Origin: an uncultured SAR116 cluster alpha proteobacterium
Lineage (GTDB): Bacteria; Pseudomonadota; Alphaproteobacteria; Puniceispirillales; Marisalimonadaceae
Assembly: GCA_902517275.1 (NCBI GenBank)
Contig: CABYBQ010000003.1
Location: forward strand, 1-64,000
DNA: 64,000 nucleotides
Reading direction: 5' to 3'
The notes under the pieces were generated by a model that did not search any database, was not told where the DNA came from, and worked only from the letters and a program-made list of their open reading frames with translations. Of this stretch, positions 51,839 through 61,355 are shown one piece after another; position 1 is the stretch's first letter; each line of letters opens with the position of its first letter. The position numbers and the translations under genes were made by a program.

Positions 51839-52539
51839 TGACGACTACAAAAAAAATTAATCATGGCTCAGTCAAATTAACAAGAGAAAATATAACTCAA
51901 GGTCGTCTGGGTGAAAAAATCAGAAGTATAAGTGGAAGTGATAAAGTTCTTTCTCAAAAAGAATTAATTAATGAGCGTAGAAAAATCATTCCAGATGATG
52001 GAATTGGAGAAGATATTTATATTTTCGCTTATGGATCTCTTTTATGGAATCCAACAGTAGATTATGAAGAACAATTTTTAGCAAAAGTATATGGTTTTCA
52101 TAGAAGCTTTTGTATGAAGACAAATTTAGGTAGGGGGTCTTTTGAAAATCCAGGTTTAATGTTAGCTCTAGACAACGGTGGATCATGTAGAGGATCCGCA
52201 TTTAGGCTAAATAGATATGATGCAATAAAAAATATTGATATTTTGTTTAAAAGAGAAATGGTAACTGGGGCCTATAAACCAAAATTAATAAAAACAAAAT
52301 TAGATAATAATAAAAACGTTTTATCACTTGCATTTACAGTTGATAAGAAGCACAAAAATTATTTTGCAAAAAAAAATACCTCTATAAAAGCTAAGATGAT
52401 TTTCAAAGCACACGGTTTTTTAGGAACTTGCCAAGAATATTTCGATAACACATTAGAAAGCCTTGAGGAGTTAGCTATTAAAGACCTCGAAATGAGAGCA
52501 ATATCAAGTCACTTAAAAAAGTTTAATAAAAAGTCATAA
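51838..52539 (+). CDS. ChaC-like gamma-glutamylcyclotransferase
   Basis: IFAYGSLLWNP, AKVYGFHRSFCM, GSCRGSAFRL, LFKREMVTGAY. Confidence 0.93.
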   Translation: MTTTKKINHGSVKLTRENITQGRLGEKIRSISGSDKVLSQKELINERRKIIPDDGIGEDIYIFAYGSLLWNPTVDYEEQFLAKVYGFHRSFCMKTNLGRGSFENPGLMLALDNGGSCRGSAFRLNRYDAIKNIDILFKREMVTGAYKPKLIKTKLDNNKNVLSLAFTVDKKHKNYFAKKNTSIKAKMIFKAHGFLGTCQEYFDNTLESLEELAIKDLEMRAISSHLKKFNKKS

Positions 52540-54126
52540 ATCTTTTTTTATAATATCAGAAGCTTTCTCTGCAATCATTAACGTTGCTGCATTTGTATTT
52601 CCTGATGGCATGGTTGGCATTATTGAGGCATCAGCAATTCTAATGTTACTTAATCCTTTTACTTTGAGGGATGGTGTTACGACTGCATTTTCATCTATCC
52701 CCATCCTACAACTTCCAATGGCATGGTAAACTGTAGCGCCATTGTTTCTGAGATAATTTAGTATTTCTTCGTCTGTCTGAATATTATCACCAGGAAGTGT
52801 CTCACCAATAGAAATTTTATCTATATTTGAAGTTTTAAGAAGTGCTCTACACATTTTAAAACCTGCAACCAATACATCTTGATCTATTTTTTCTTTTAGA
52901 TAGTTAGGTTGAATAATTGGAGCATCTCTAATGTTTTGAGATAGAGCTCTAACAAATCCTCTGCTCAATGGCCTAGATTGCCAAACACCACAAGTTATTC
53001 CGGGCACTTCTTGTAATTTGCCAATCATACCTTCAGTATATGACGCTGGCGTAAAAACAAATTGTAAATCAGGAAAATCTATTTCAGATGATGATTTTAA
53101 AAAAGCTCCAACATGCGCTGGACTGTAAGATATCAGACCTTTTTTCAAAAAAAACCATTTCATAATTTCTAAAAATAATTTATAGCCTCGAGCCTTTTCA
53201 TTAAGGGAAATTGGTAAATTAATTTTGTTTGCAACTCTTACTGCATAATGGTCTTGTAAACCTTCACCTACATTTTTAATTTCATATACGGGATCAATTC
53301 CTATTGATTTCAAGTATTTTCCATCACCTATTCCGGATACTTGAAGTAAATGAGGTGTACCAATTGCCCCAGCACATAAAATAATCTCTTTATTGGCAAA
53401 AATTTCCAAAATCTTATTATTTTTCTCATAAACTAATCCAACAGCTTTTTGATCATTGAATATAATTTTTAAGACAAGTGTATTTTTTTTTATTTTTACA
53501 TTTTTTCTTTTAAGTGCAGTTTTTAGAAAAGCGTCATAAGCACTATACCTCATCCCATTTTTAATTGTTCTTTGATAATAAAAGATTCCTTCTTGTTCAC
53601 CTGAATTATAGTCTTCTTGAACTGATATTCCCAACTCTTTAGAACCAGAAACAAATTCCTCACAAATAGGATGTTTTTCAACAACATCTGAAACAAACAA
53701 AGGACCGTTTTTACCCCTATACCTCTCATCTCCATTTTCTTTAAATTCTGACTTTTTGAAATATGGTAAAATATCATCATAAGACCAACCAATATTTCCA
53801 AGCTGTGCCCATTGATTATAATCATCTGGTTGTCCTCTAACGTACAAATGTCCATTAATAGAACTAGAGCCTCCAAAACCTTTTCCTCTTGGAAACAATA
53901 TTTCTCTATTATTAACGTTTTTGTTACTTTCAGTTTTAAAACACCAATTAAATCTTTTATCATTGATTGTTTTAATAAAACCAGCTGGCATTTTTATAAA
54001 TGGATGTTGGTTACTACCCCCAGCTTCAATAACACATATATTTATATTATTAATTTCAGATAGTCTATTTGCAACGACCGAACCTGAAGATCCTGAGCCA
54101 ACTATTATATAGTCAAATTTTTCCAT
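52534..54126 (-). CDS. GMC family FAD-dependent oxidoreductase (choline/alcohol dehydrogenase-like)
   Basis: YIIVGSGSSGSVVANRLSE, FPRGKGFGGSSSINGHLYVRG, VYHAIGSCRMG, NIRIADASIMPTMPSGNTNAATLMIAEKASD. Confidence 0.95.
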   Translation of the reverse strand: MEKFDYIIVGSGSSGSVVANRLSEINNINICVIEAGGSNQHPFIKMPAGFIKTINDKRFNWCFKTESNKNVNNREILFPRGKGFGGSSSINGHLYVRGQPDDYNQWAQLGNIGWSYDDILPYFKKSEFKENGDERYRGKNGPLFVSDVVEKHPICEEFVSGSKELGISVQEDYNSGEQEGIFYYQRTIKNGMRYSAYDAFLKTALKRKNVKIKKNTLVLKIIFNDQKAVGLVYEKNNKILEIFANKEIILCAGAIGTPHLLQVSGIGDGKYLKSIGIDPVYEIKNVGEGLQDHYAVRVANKINLPISLNEKARGYKLFLEIMKWFFLKKGLISYSPAHVGAFLKSSSEIDFPDLQFVFTPASYTEGMIGKLQEVPGITCGVWQSRPLSRGFVRALSQNIRDAPIIQPNYLKEKIDQDVLVAGFKMCRALLKTSNIDKISIGETLPGDNIQTDEEILNYLRNNGATVYHAIGSCRMGIDENAVVTPSLKVKGLSNIRIADASIMPTMPSGNTNAATLMIAEKASDIIKKDL

Positions 54127-54145
54127 GTTAATATCTCAAATCTGT

Positions 54146-54997
54146 TTAATGATTTAAAGTTGACGTTTCACCAGCAATGGTTGTTCTTACCATTAATCTT
54201 TTTTCTATTTTCCCTTTTATTGGCGTTGCTCTATGTAAAACAGCTCTGTTGTCCCACATTATTAAATCATATGGTTCCCAAGAATGAGAATAAACAAAGC
54301 TTTCATTATCAACATATTGATAAATCTCTCTAAAAAGCTTTTTACTTTCAGTTTTTGGCATACCTTCGACAGAACTACAATGTGCGCCTAGGTAAAGAGA
54401 TTTTCCGTGCTTATCATTATTTAATACTAACTTTTGTTTAACAGGAGGGAGTGCTTTTTTTTCTTCAGAGGTAACTAAATTTGGATCTATTTTTGATCTT
54501 CCATGAGAATAGTCGTGCCAACAAACTTTATCTTCAATTATTAATTTTAATTTTTTAGGTAATGCACTATAAACCGCTCTCATTGATAAGAACTCGGTAT
54601 TACCACCTATAGACGGTATCATTTTGGCAGAAAGAATTGACATTTTTGAAGGAATAACTTTGAAAGAACTGTCACTATGCCACTCTTGATTAGCTAAATT
54701 ATTTAATCTTTGCCTATCAGTAGCAGGAACAATGTTTCCATCTTCATCAAAGTTTCGAAGTATTATTAATTTTGAACCTGAGCCATCAGTGCCAGCTTTA
54801 GTTGTTTCTAAAGCACCAAAGTACTGACTAAATTTAATATGCTCATCGTTTGTTATATTTTGATTTCTAATTACAACTACTGAAAATTCAGACAAAAGAT
54901 CAGAAATTTTACTCTTTATTTTTTTACTTAGATCTACTTTTATATTTAAACCTGTAATTTCAATACCAATTGATTTTCCAAGTTTCTTTGTAAACAT
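54146..54997 (-). CDS. TauD/TfdA-family 2-oxoglutarate/Fe(II) dioxygenase
   Basis: NQEWHSDSSF (HxD), LIMWDNRAVLHRATP (distal His), VVIRNQNITNDEHIKFSQYFG. Confidence 0.93.
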   Translation of the reverse strand: MFTKKLGKSIGIEITGLNIKVDLSKKIKSKISDLLSEFSVVVIRNQNITNDEHIKFSQYFGALETTKAGTDGSGSKLIILRNFDEDGNIVPATDRQRLNNLANQEWHSDSSFKVIPSKMSILSAKMIPSIGGNTEFLSMRAVYSALPKKLKLIIEDKVCWHDYSHGRSKIDPNLVTSEEKKALPPVKQKLVLNNDKHGKSLYLGAHCSSVEGMPKTESKKLFREIYQYVDNESFVYSHSWEPYDLIMWDNRAVLHRATPIKGKIEKRLMVRTTIAGETSTLNH

Positions 54998-55102
54998 ATA
55001 TATCTCTTATTTTTAAATATATTTTTGTTTAATATTCATACAGCAATATGTTAAAAATGAAATCTAGTTTGTAAATAAAATATTTGAATATAATTAAAAA
55101 CA

Positions 55103-55924
55103 ATGGATGAAACTTTAAATATTAATGATGACATTAAATCCTTAAAGTTGGTAGTTTTAAAAGAAAATCTTAAGCAAAACTGGAAACTTGATACTGATTT
55201 ATGGAATGAGGAATTTCCTCATGACTTTAGATTTGAAGATACATATTTACAATTAAGCTTTGTTCTAAGAGATTTTAATATTGACGAATTAAAGCATTTA
55301 ATTTCTATAACAAATTTATTTGATGTTAAAAACTATAGTCATGATATCTCAACTTTAATAAACAATTATATCAAAAGTTGTGTTAATTATCTTAACCACG
55401 AAATAGATGGAAAAACTGACGAATATTTTCAAAAATTTAATAATAACAATAATTGTTTTTCATATGAAAAAAAAATCAAAAAATCTTTAACTAAATACCA
55501 AATTAATTATTCTTTATTCTTTTATGGAACACTTAGATCTCTAGAAGTTCGAAAAGCTGTAATTGGAGAAAGCATAGATAATCACAACATCTCATTAGGT
55601 TATTTGTTAAAGCATAAAGTCTTTAGAGTTAAAAATGCAAATTATCCTCTTATAAAATATACAAATAATCAAGTTGATGTTGTTAAAGGCTTGCTAATTA
55701 ATAATATAACTTTTGAAGAATTAAAAAAATTGGATAGATTTGAGGGAAAAAATTACTTTAGGCAATTTGTAAAAGTTAATGTTGATCAAATTCATCATGA
55801 TGCACAAATCTATATGCCTACTAAAAACATGGTATCAGAAGAACCTTGGGATTATGAAAAGTGGTACAAAAATGATATGAAAAAATTTTTTTTAAATGAA
55901 TTTAATTTAAATGGAGTGAAATAA
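55103..55924 (+). CDS. GGCT/AIG2-like C-terminal domain fused to an uncharacterised N-terminal domain
   Basis: C-terminal half SLFFYGTLRSLEVRKAV and KLDRFEGKNYFRQ; N-terminal ~135 aa not recognised. Confidence 0.78.
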   Translation: MDETLNINDDIKSLKLVVLKENLKQNWKLDTDLWNEEFPHDFRFEDTYLQLSFVLRDFNIDELKHLISITNLFDVKNYSHDISTLINNYIKSCVNYLNHEIDGKTDEYFQKFNNNNNCFSYEKKIKKSLTKYQINYSLFFYGTLRSLEVRKAVIGESIDNHNISLGYLLKHKVFRVKNANYPLIKYTNNQVDVVKGLLINNITFEELKKLDRFEGKNYFRQFVKVNVDQIHHDAQIYMPTKNMVSEEPWDYEKWYKNDMKKFFLNEFNLNGVK

Positions 55925-55947
55925 AGTCTAAATCAATTGTTAAATCT

Positions 55948-56673
55948 TCAATTATTTTTTAGCTTTTGTACTTGATCCCAGGCAGCATTGATAGCCCTCA
56001 TTTTATTCTTACTTTCATTAATAACTTCTATGGGCACACCTTTACTAATTAATAAATCAGGATGATGTTCTTTAGATAATTTTATATATTTTTTTCTAAT
56101 TGTTTGAAGATCATCAGTTGGTTGACTTTCTAATACAATATAAGGATTAAGTTTATCGGATGACTTTCTAGATTCTTTGATACTTTCATACTGTTTTTGC
56201 GTTAAACCAAATATATAAGCAATATTCGCAATCATTGATTCTTCTTCATTACTTATATGACCATCTGACTCGGCGATATAAAATAGAATATTTATAACCT
56301 CTTCTAAAACATTAATATTACCCCGAAAAATTTCACCAATTTGTTTTGCATATGGTTCATAACCAGTACTTTCGTCTTTTGCCTTATTAAAAATTTTAGC
56401 TACTTGATCAATTTCACTATCCGGAATTTGCAACTTATCTTTAACAGCAATCAACTCTTCTTTACTAACCTGTCCATCAGCCTTACTAAGCTTCGCTGAA
56501 AGAACTATAAGTGAAAGTGCAAAAATTTCTTGAGAATTTTGTTGTTTACCTAGAGTTTTAGTAGAGCTTAATCTTGAAATTTTTCCACCTAAAAAAGACC
56601 CCAATAAAGCTCCAAACGGACCTCCAAATGAAAAGCCAATAACACCACCTAATAAACTTCCCCAAATCGACAT
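55948..56673 (-). CDS. TerB-like plus J-domain protein (DjlA-like)
   Basis: Gly-rich hydrophobic N-terminus, TerB-like ADGQVSKEEL/SDGHISNEEE repeats, C-terminal J domain YIKLSKEHHPDLL (HPD). Confidence 0.92.
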   Translation of the reverse strand: MSIWGSLLGGVIGFSFGGPFGALLGSFLGGKISRLSSTKTLGKQQNSQEIFALSLIVLSAKLSKADGQVSKEELIAVKDKLQIPDSEIDQVAKIFNKAKDESTGYEPYAKQIGEIFRGNINVLEEVINILFYIAESDGHISNEEESMIANIAYIFGLTQKQYESIKESRKSSDKLNPYIVLESQPTDDLQTIRKKYIKLSKEHHPDLLISKGVPIEVINESKNKMRAINAAWDQVQKLKNN

Positions 56674-56779
56674 ATTTCTTTCTCACAAATTTTTAACAAG
56701 TTAGATATTTAATTAATGATATAATAATTATTAATATAAATAAAAAGCATTTAACAACTTATTTAAGTCTGAATTATAA

Positions 56780-57919
56780 TTACCAACCATTAGTTCTAGA
56801 CCAATTATCTATAATGCTACCATTTTCTAAAATATTGTAATTTTCGTAAGCAGCACAAGTTAAACATGCATGGTTTGGTAATATTCGAACTAGACTTCCT
56901 ATAGGTAACTTATCAAACCAATCTGTACTTTTTATCTTAATAGATCCATGTTCTTGATGTACTTCTGAAATATTAAGACCGTCAAAAGGTATTGCGGTAT
57001 GTGGATTACAAATTAAACCATAACCTGCTTCTGGCATGAATTTATTTGCACTTATATCTTTTGACAGTGCTAATGAACCTGCATCGATAATTATTCTTTT
57101 TCTTTGATGATTATGGCCTATGACACTGGCTAATACAGTTATTGCAATGTCTTCTATTTTACAAATTCCTTTAGAAGCTTGTGCTAAATCCCAGAACATA
57201 TAAATACCTGCCCTAACTTCAGAAATACCATCAAGATTTGAAGCCAAAAACATTGTTGGTGTAGACCCTATACTAATTATTTGAGACTTATTCTCAAAAT
57301 TTAAAATTTTTTTTAAAGAGGCCTTAGCCTCTTCGCGTTCAATGTTACTAATTGAAATAATTTCATTTTTGTCTTTGGAAGAATAACTATGTCCAGCGTG
57401 AGTTAAAACACCTAACAACTTTGTCTTGTGATTTGGTTCAAAAACTCTAGATATTTCTCCAATCATTTCGTCTTGATAATCTAGACCACTTCTTCCCTCT
57501 CCGCAGTCAATTTCTATAAGAATTTCAAAATTAGCATTATGCAATTTACTATACTTTAGAATTTCTTGGGCAACATAGGTTGAGTCTATAACTATACGAA
57601 TAATGCAACTATATTTTTGTTGAATAAAATTTAATCTTTTTAGTTTTTTAGGAATTATGCAAACAGCGTATAAAATATCTTTAAAACCCGCACCAGCAAA
57701 ATATTCTGCTTCGTTAAGAGTTGAAACTGTTATAGGTCCTATCTGATTATCAAGTGCTATTTTCGCAATTTCAATGCTTTTTGGTGTTTTTACATGTGGT
57801 CTTAAAATAGTATTTAATTCAAGACATTTTTTTCTTGCGCTAAAACAATTTTTTTCTAGAAGAGATTTATCTAAAATCAAGCATGGTGTATCTAATTCTT
57901 CTAAATGTTGTATTTTCAT
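56780..57919 (-). CDS. D-threonine aldolase / D-serine dehydratase-like PLP enzyme
   Basis: LDTPCLILDKSLLEKN, LRPHVKTPKS (PLP Lys), C-terminal LPNHACLTCAAY (metal-binding His/Cys). Confidence 0.9.
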   Translation of the reverse strand: MKIQHLEELDTPCLILDKSLLEKNCFSARKKCLELNTILRPHVKTPKSIEIAKIALDNQIGPITVSTLNEAEYFAGAGFKDILYAVCIIPKKLKRLNFIQQKYSCIIRIVIDSTYVAQEILKYSKLHNANFEILIEIDCGEGRSGLDYQDEMIGEISRVFEPNHKTKLLGVLTHAGHSYSSKDKNEIISISNIEREEAKASLKKILNFENKSQIISIGSTPTMFLASNLDGISEVRAGIYMFWDLAQASKGICKIEDIAITVLASVIGHNHQRKRIIIDAGSLALSKDISANKFMPEAGYGLICNPHTAIPFDGLNISEVHQEHGSIKIKSTDWFDKLPIGSLVRILPNHACLTCAAYENYNILENGSIIDNWSRTNGW

Positions 57920-57952
57920 TTTTAACTCACTTTATTTCAATTTTCTAAATTG

Positions 57953-59113
57953 CTATTTCACTAAATCTATTAGTTTTTCCCACCAACTTTCAGAAACAAT
58001 CAAATTTTCCATATCTATCACTTGACCTATAATTGGGGTTATTAAAGATATGTTTTGTTCTTTAGCTCTTTTTTCAATTTCAACTGGAGGATCAAACCAA
58101 TTATGCATCGCAAGAGTAAACATTCCCCAATGAATGGGTATGAGATTTTCTCCCTTAACATCTATAAAGCCCTTTATTACTTCATCTGGCATATTATGGA
58201 CCGACCTCCAACGAGTATTATATTGCCCGCTATCCATGAAAACTAGTTCCAATGGACCATATTTTTTGCCAATCTCTTTATAATGTTTGGAATATCCTGA
58301 ATCACCACTAAAATAAAAATTTCTTTTTCCTGACTTAACAACCCAAGATGCCCAAAGAGATTTTTGTGTTTCTACAAAACCTTTTCTTCCAGAAAAGTGT
58401 TGTGCAGGAGTACAAATGAAATTTATATCTTTAATTACTTTATTTTCCCACCAATCCATTTCTGTAATTCTAGCACTTGATACACCCCATTTTTTTAAAT
58501 GTGATCCAACACCTAAAGGCACAACAAATGAGACATCTTTATTTTTATTAAAGAACTTTATCGTATTCATATCTAAGTGATCATAATGATCGTGTGAAAT
58601 TAATATGAAATCAATTTTTGGTAATTCCTTCATTTTAAAAACAGGTGGCTGATATCTTTTTATTAGCCAACTGAATGGGGAAGCTGATGACGAAAAAACA
58701 GGATCAATTAAAATTATCTTATTATTTATAGACATTAAGATACTTGAATGACCTAACCAGGCGAATTTGATATTATTCTTACTTTTTATAAAATTTTCAT
58801 TTAAAGAATTTTTATCTTCTGGCAAAAGTGTCTCTGGCTTTGTAATATTAGAATTAAAGAAAAAATTATTAGCCATGTTTTTTCTTGGGTTTGCCCAAAA
58901 TCCACTATTTTTTTTCATTTCTTCAATAATTTCAGAATTCTGGTTTAAGAACTTATCTTTTGGAATATTATAGTTAGGAGATTTTTTCATTCTCAAATAA
59001 TCATTATCTTTTGGAATTGATCCAAACTGATCACAACTAGAAAGTTGAAAACTTATTAGTATTACGTATAAAATTAATATGAATTTATTTTTAAAATTAA
59101 TTAATTTCTTCAA
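57953..59113 (-). CDS. MBL-fold (NAPE-PLD/UlaG-like) metallohydrolase, predicted lipoprotein
   Basis: LISHDHYDHLD (HxHxDH), WLGHSSILM, FSGDSGYSKHYKEIGKKYGPLELVFMDSGQYN; lipobox-like QLSSC. Confidence 0.92.
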   Translation of the reverse strand: MKKLINFKNKFILILYVILISFQLSSCDQFGSIPKDNDYLRMKKSPNYNIPKDKFLNQNSEIIEEMKKNSGFWANPRKNMANNFFFNSNITKPETLLPEDKNSLNENFIKSKNNIKFAWLGHSSILMSINNKIILIDPVFSSSASPFSWLIKRYQPPVFKMKELPKIDFILISHDHYDHLDMNTIKFFNKNKDVSFVVPLGVGSHLKKWGVSSARITEMDWWENKVIKDINFICTPAQHFSGRKGFVETQKSLWASWVVKSGKRNFYFSGDSGYSKHYKEIGKKYGPLELVFMDSGQYNTRWRSVHNMPDEVIKGFIDVKGENLIPIHWGMFTLAMHNWFDPPVEIEKRAKEQNISLITPIIGQVIDMENLIVSESWWEKLIDLVK

Positions 59114-59128
59114 GATTTTTCCAACTAA

Positions 59129-61291
59129 TTATTTTTGATCTAAACGGTTGATTCCATCCCATAGGTCGAGAGGCATCCCTCCTTTAATTATTTTTTGACA
59201 TCGATTGATATAAATTTCTGTCACCTTATCATGTGGATTAATTTTATTAATTTTTAAAAATAGTTTTAATGCTTTTGTAAAGTTTTTTTGAAAGTAATCA
59301 CTAACTGCCTCTTTGAAATCCTCTAAAGTATCAATTTTTAAATGTTTTAATTTGTCTAAATCTGAATCAAAAATTTCAAATATTTTAACAGGTTTGTCTT
59401 TTCCTTTAACGGCCACAACATCTATAAATCTTGTGTTAAATAAATCTTTATTAATATTGTTGAAAGTTTCTTCAGAAATAATAATACCTACTTTGTAAAT
59501 TTTGGTTAACCCCTCAAGTCTAGACGCTAAATTTACAGCATCACTAATTACTGATCCCTCCATTCTATTCACATCACCTAATGTTCCTAACATCATTTCT
59601 CCAGTATTGATCCCAATACCTATATTAATTTTGTGTGTTTTATTTTTAAAAGAGTTGGAATTATATTGCTTCAAGTATCTCTGCATTCCTATGGCTGCCT
59701 TAATAGAGTCATTTGCTGAACTTTTAAACAATGCCATAACACCGTCACCCATAAATTTATCTATATAACCTTTATTTTCTCTAATTATTGGACTCATTTG
59801 ATTTAAATATGAGTTCAAAAATGAAAAATTTTCTTTGGGAGTCATTTTTTCTGATATCGAAGTAAAAGATCTTATATCAGAAAATAATATACTCATTTCA
59901 ACATTCACTTGGTCTCCTAATGAGACATCTAATATACTATCTTTACCAAGGTTTTTGAGTAATTGCTGTGGTACAAACCTTTGGTAAGCTTCTGTTAATT
60001 TTACTTGTTGTTGAAGAGCTAACAACTTCATATCATTTAATTGCTGAGCAACAGCAAATCCAAAAGTAATAAACATACCAAGAAATAAAATTCCTACTGC
60101 AGAATTTATGATTAACCAAGTAATCCAATTAAAATCATAGAATAAATATGCCAAACCCGAAATTGGTGCCGATAAAAAAGGTAACGCGAAGGATATACAT
60201 AAATATTTGGCGTAGGAGCTTCCTTTTTTCCAAAGTAAGAATGATATAATAGCAGAAGTTAGCAATAAAAATGTAAAAGGGGCAAATAAAAATTTTATTT
60301 TAACTAAGCCTGGTCCATTCATGTCAGGTGGATACAAATTTAAATCTAAATACATTATGCTCGGCCAAGATAAAGATGTATATAAATTTAAAAAAATCAT
60401 AACAATATAAAAAATTATAGTTGAAACAAAAATTTTATTAAAAACTGGATAATTTACTTTTAAATTAAGCGATTGTCTAAAAAATTGAAGTAATAGTAAA
60501 AATAATAGGGATATTGAAGCCAAAGAAAATTCACTTGCATAAAACCAGGAATTTATCCCAATAATTTTTCCAATAACTAAATTTGTAATGGACAGAAAAG
60601 AAATTTGAAAAAGGCTTAATGACAACCACAAATAGTTACCTTTCGAGACTAAAAAAATGAATAAATAATAAATAGCAAAAGTTATAGCTATTGCAAAAGT
60701 TGCAAGGTTTGCTGCAATTTTTACAAATTGATGAGTACTAATATTTTCCCATGAGCTAATAGTCATTCGGTGAAGACTATCTCTACCCATATAACGGTCA
60801 AATGGTTTTTTTCTAAAAAAACTATAAACTTGGGTGGTTTCATTAGGATTCATTATGACTTTATAACTTGCTCTAACTCTTCCATCATCAATCCATCTAT
60901 CATGTTTTTCATTCCAATATGGATACTCTATAACTGTCTTATTATTTAGACTAAAAACTTTCTTTTCGTTATTATAATTGAAAGTGACTCCAATATTTCT
61001 CTTATTCGTATTATTTTGAACACTAAATCGAACCCAATAACCATCAACGAATGATTGATCATTCTTTAATTTTTTTTTCCAGTCTAATTTAAATAATTTT
61101 TCAAAAGGAGTGTTTTGATCAAAGCCTTCAACAAATTCAAAATGTTTTGAGGGTATAGTTTCAAAATCGTCTGTATTAAGAATAAAAGTTATATTATCTT
61201 TATTATCTACATTTGCGAAAACATTTTCAAAACTAAAAAATAAAAAGCCTAATAAATTTAATAAGGTATAAATTTTATTTTTGATTTTCAC
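59129..61291 (-). CDS. 7TMR-DISM-like receptor fused to class III adenylate/guanylate cyclase
   Basis: Signal peptide, periplasmic domain, about 7 TM segments, then MSILFSDIRSFTSISEKM...DKFMGDGVMALF...GIGINTGEMMLGTLG...SDAVNLASRLEGLTK. Confidence 0.92.
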   Translation of the reverse strand: MKIKNKIYTLLNLLGFLFFSFENVFANVDNKDNITFILNTDDFETIPSKHFEFVEGFDQNTPFEKLFKLDWKKKLKNDQSFVDGYWVRFSVQNNTNKRNIGVTFNYNNEKKVFSLNNKTVIEYPYWNEKHDRWIDDGRVRASYKVIMNPNETTQVYSFFRKKPFDRYMGRDSLHRMTISSWENISTHQFVKIAANLATFAIAITFAIYYLFIFLVSKGNYLWLSLSLFQISFLSITNLVIGKIIGINSWFYASEFSLASISLLFLLLLQFFRQSLNLKVNYPVFNKIFVSTIIFYIVMIFLNLYTSLSWPSIMYLDLNLYPPDMNGPGLVKIKFLFAPFTFLLLTSAIISFLLWKKGSSYAKYLCISFALPFLSAPISGLAYLFYDFNWITWLIINSAVGILFLGMFITFGFAVAQQLNDMKLLALQQQVKLTEAYQRFVPQQLLKNLGKDSILDVSLGDQVNVEMSILFSDIRSFTSISEKMTPKENFSFLNSYLNQMSPIIRENKGYIDKFMGDGVMALFKSSANDSIKAAIGMQRYLKQYNSNSFKNKTHKINIGIGINTGEMMLGTLGDVNRMEGSVISDAVNLASRLEGLTKIYKVGIIISEETFNNINKDLFNTRFIDVVAVKGKDKPVKIFEIFDSDLDKLKHLKIDTLEDFKEAVSDYFQKNFTKALKLFLKINKINPHDKVTEIYINRCQKIIKGGMPLDLWDGINRLDQK

Positions 61292-61355
61292 CTACTGACC
61301 AATCAAGTTATTTTGTAATGTAACTTATGAGTTAGCTCTAATTTTTTCAATTAAA

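Noticed and set aside
53550-53963. 137-aa ORF in another minus-strand frame within the GMC oxidoreductase
   Set aside because: Frame-shifted shadow of a strongly conserved gene.
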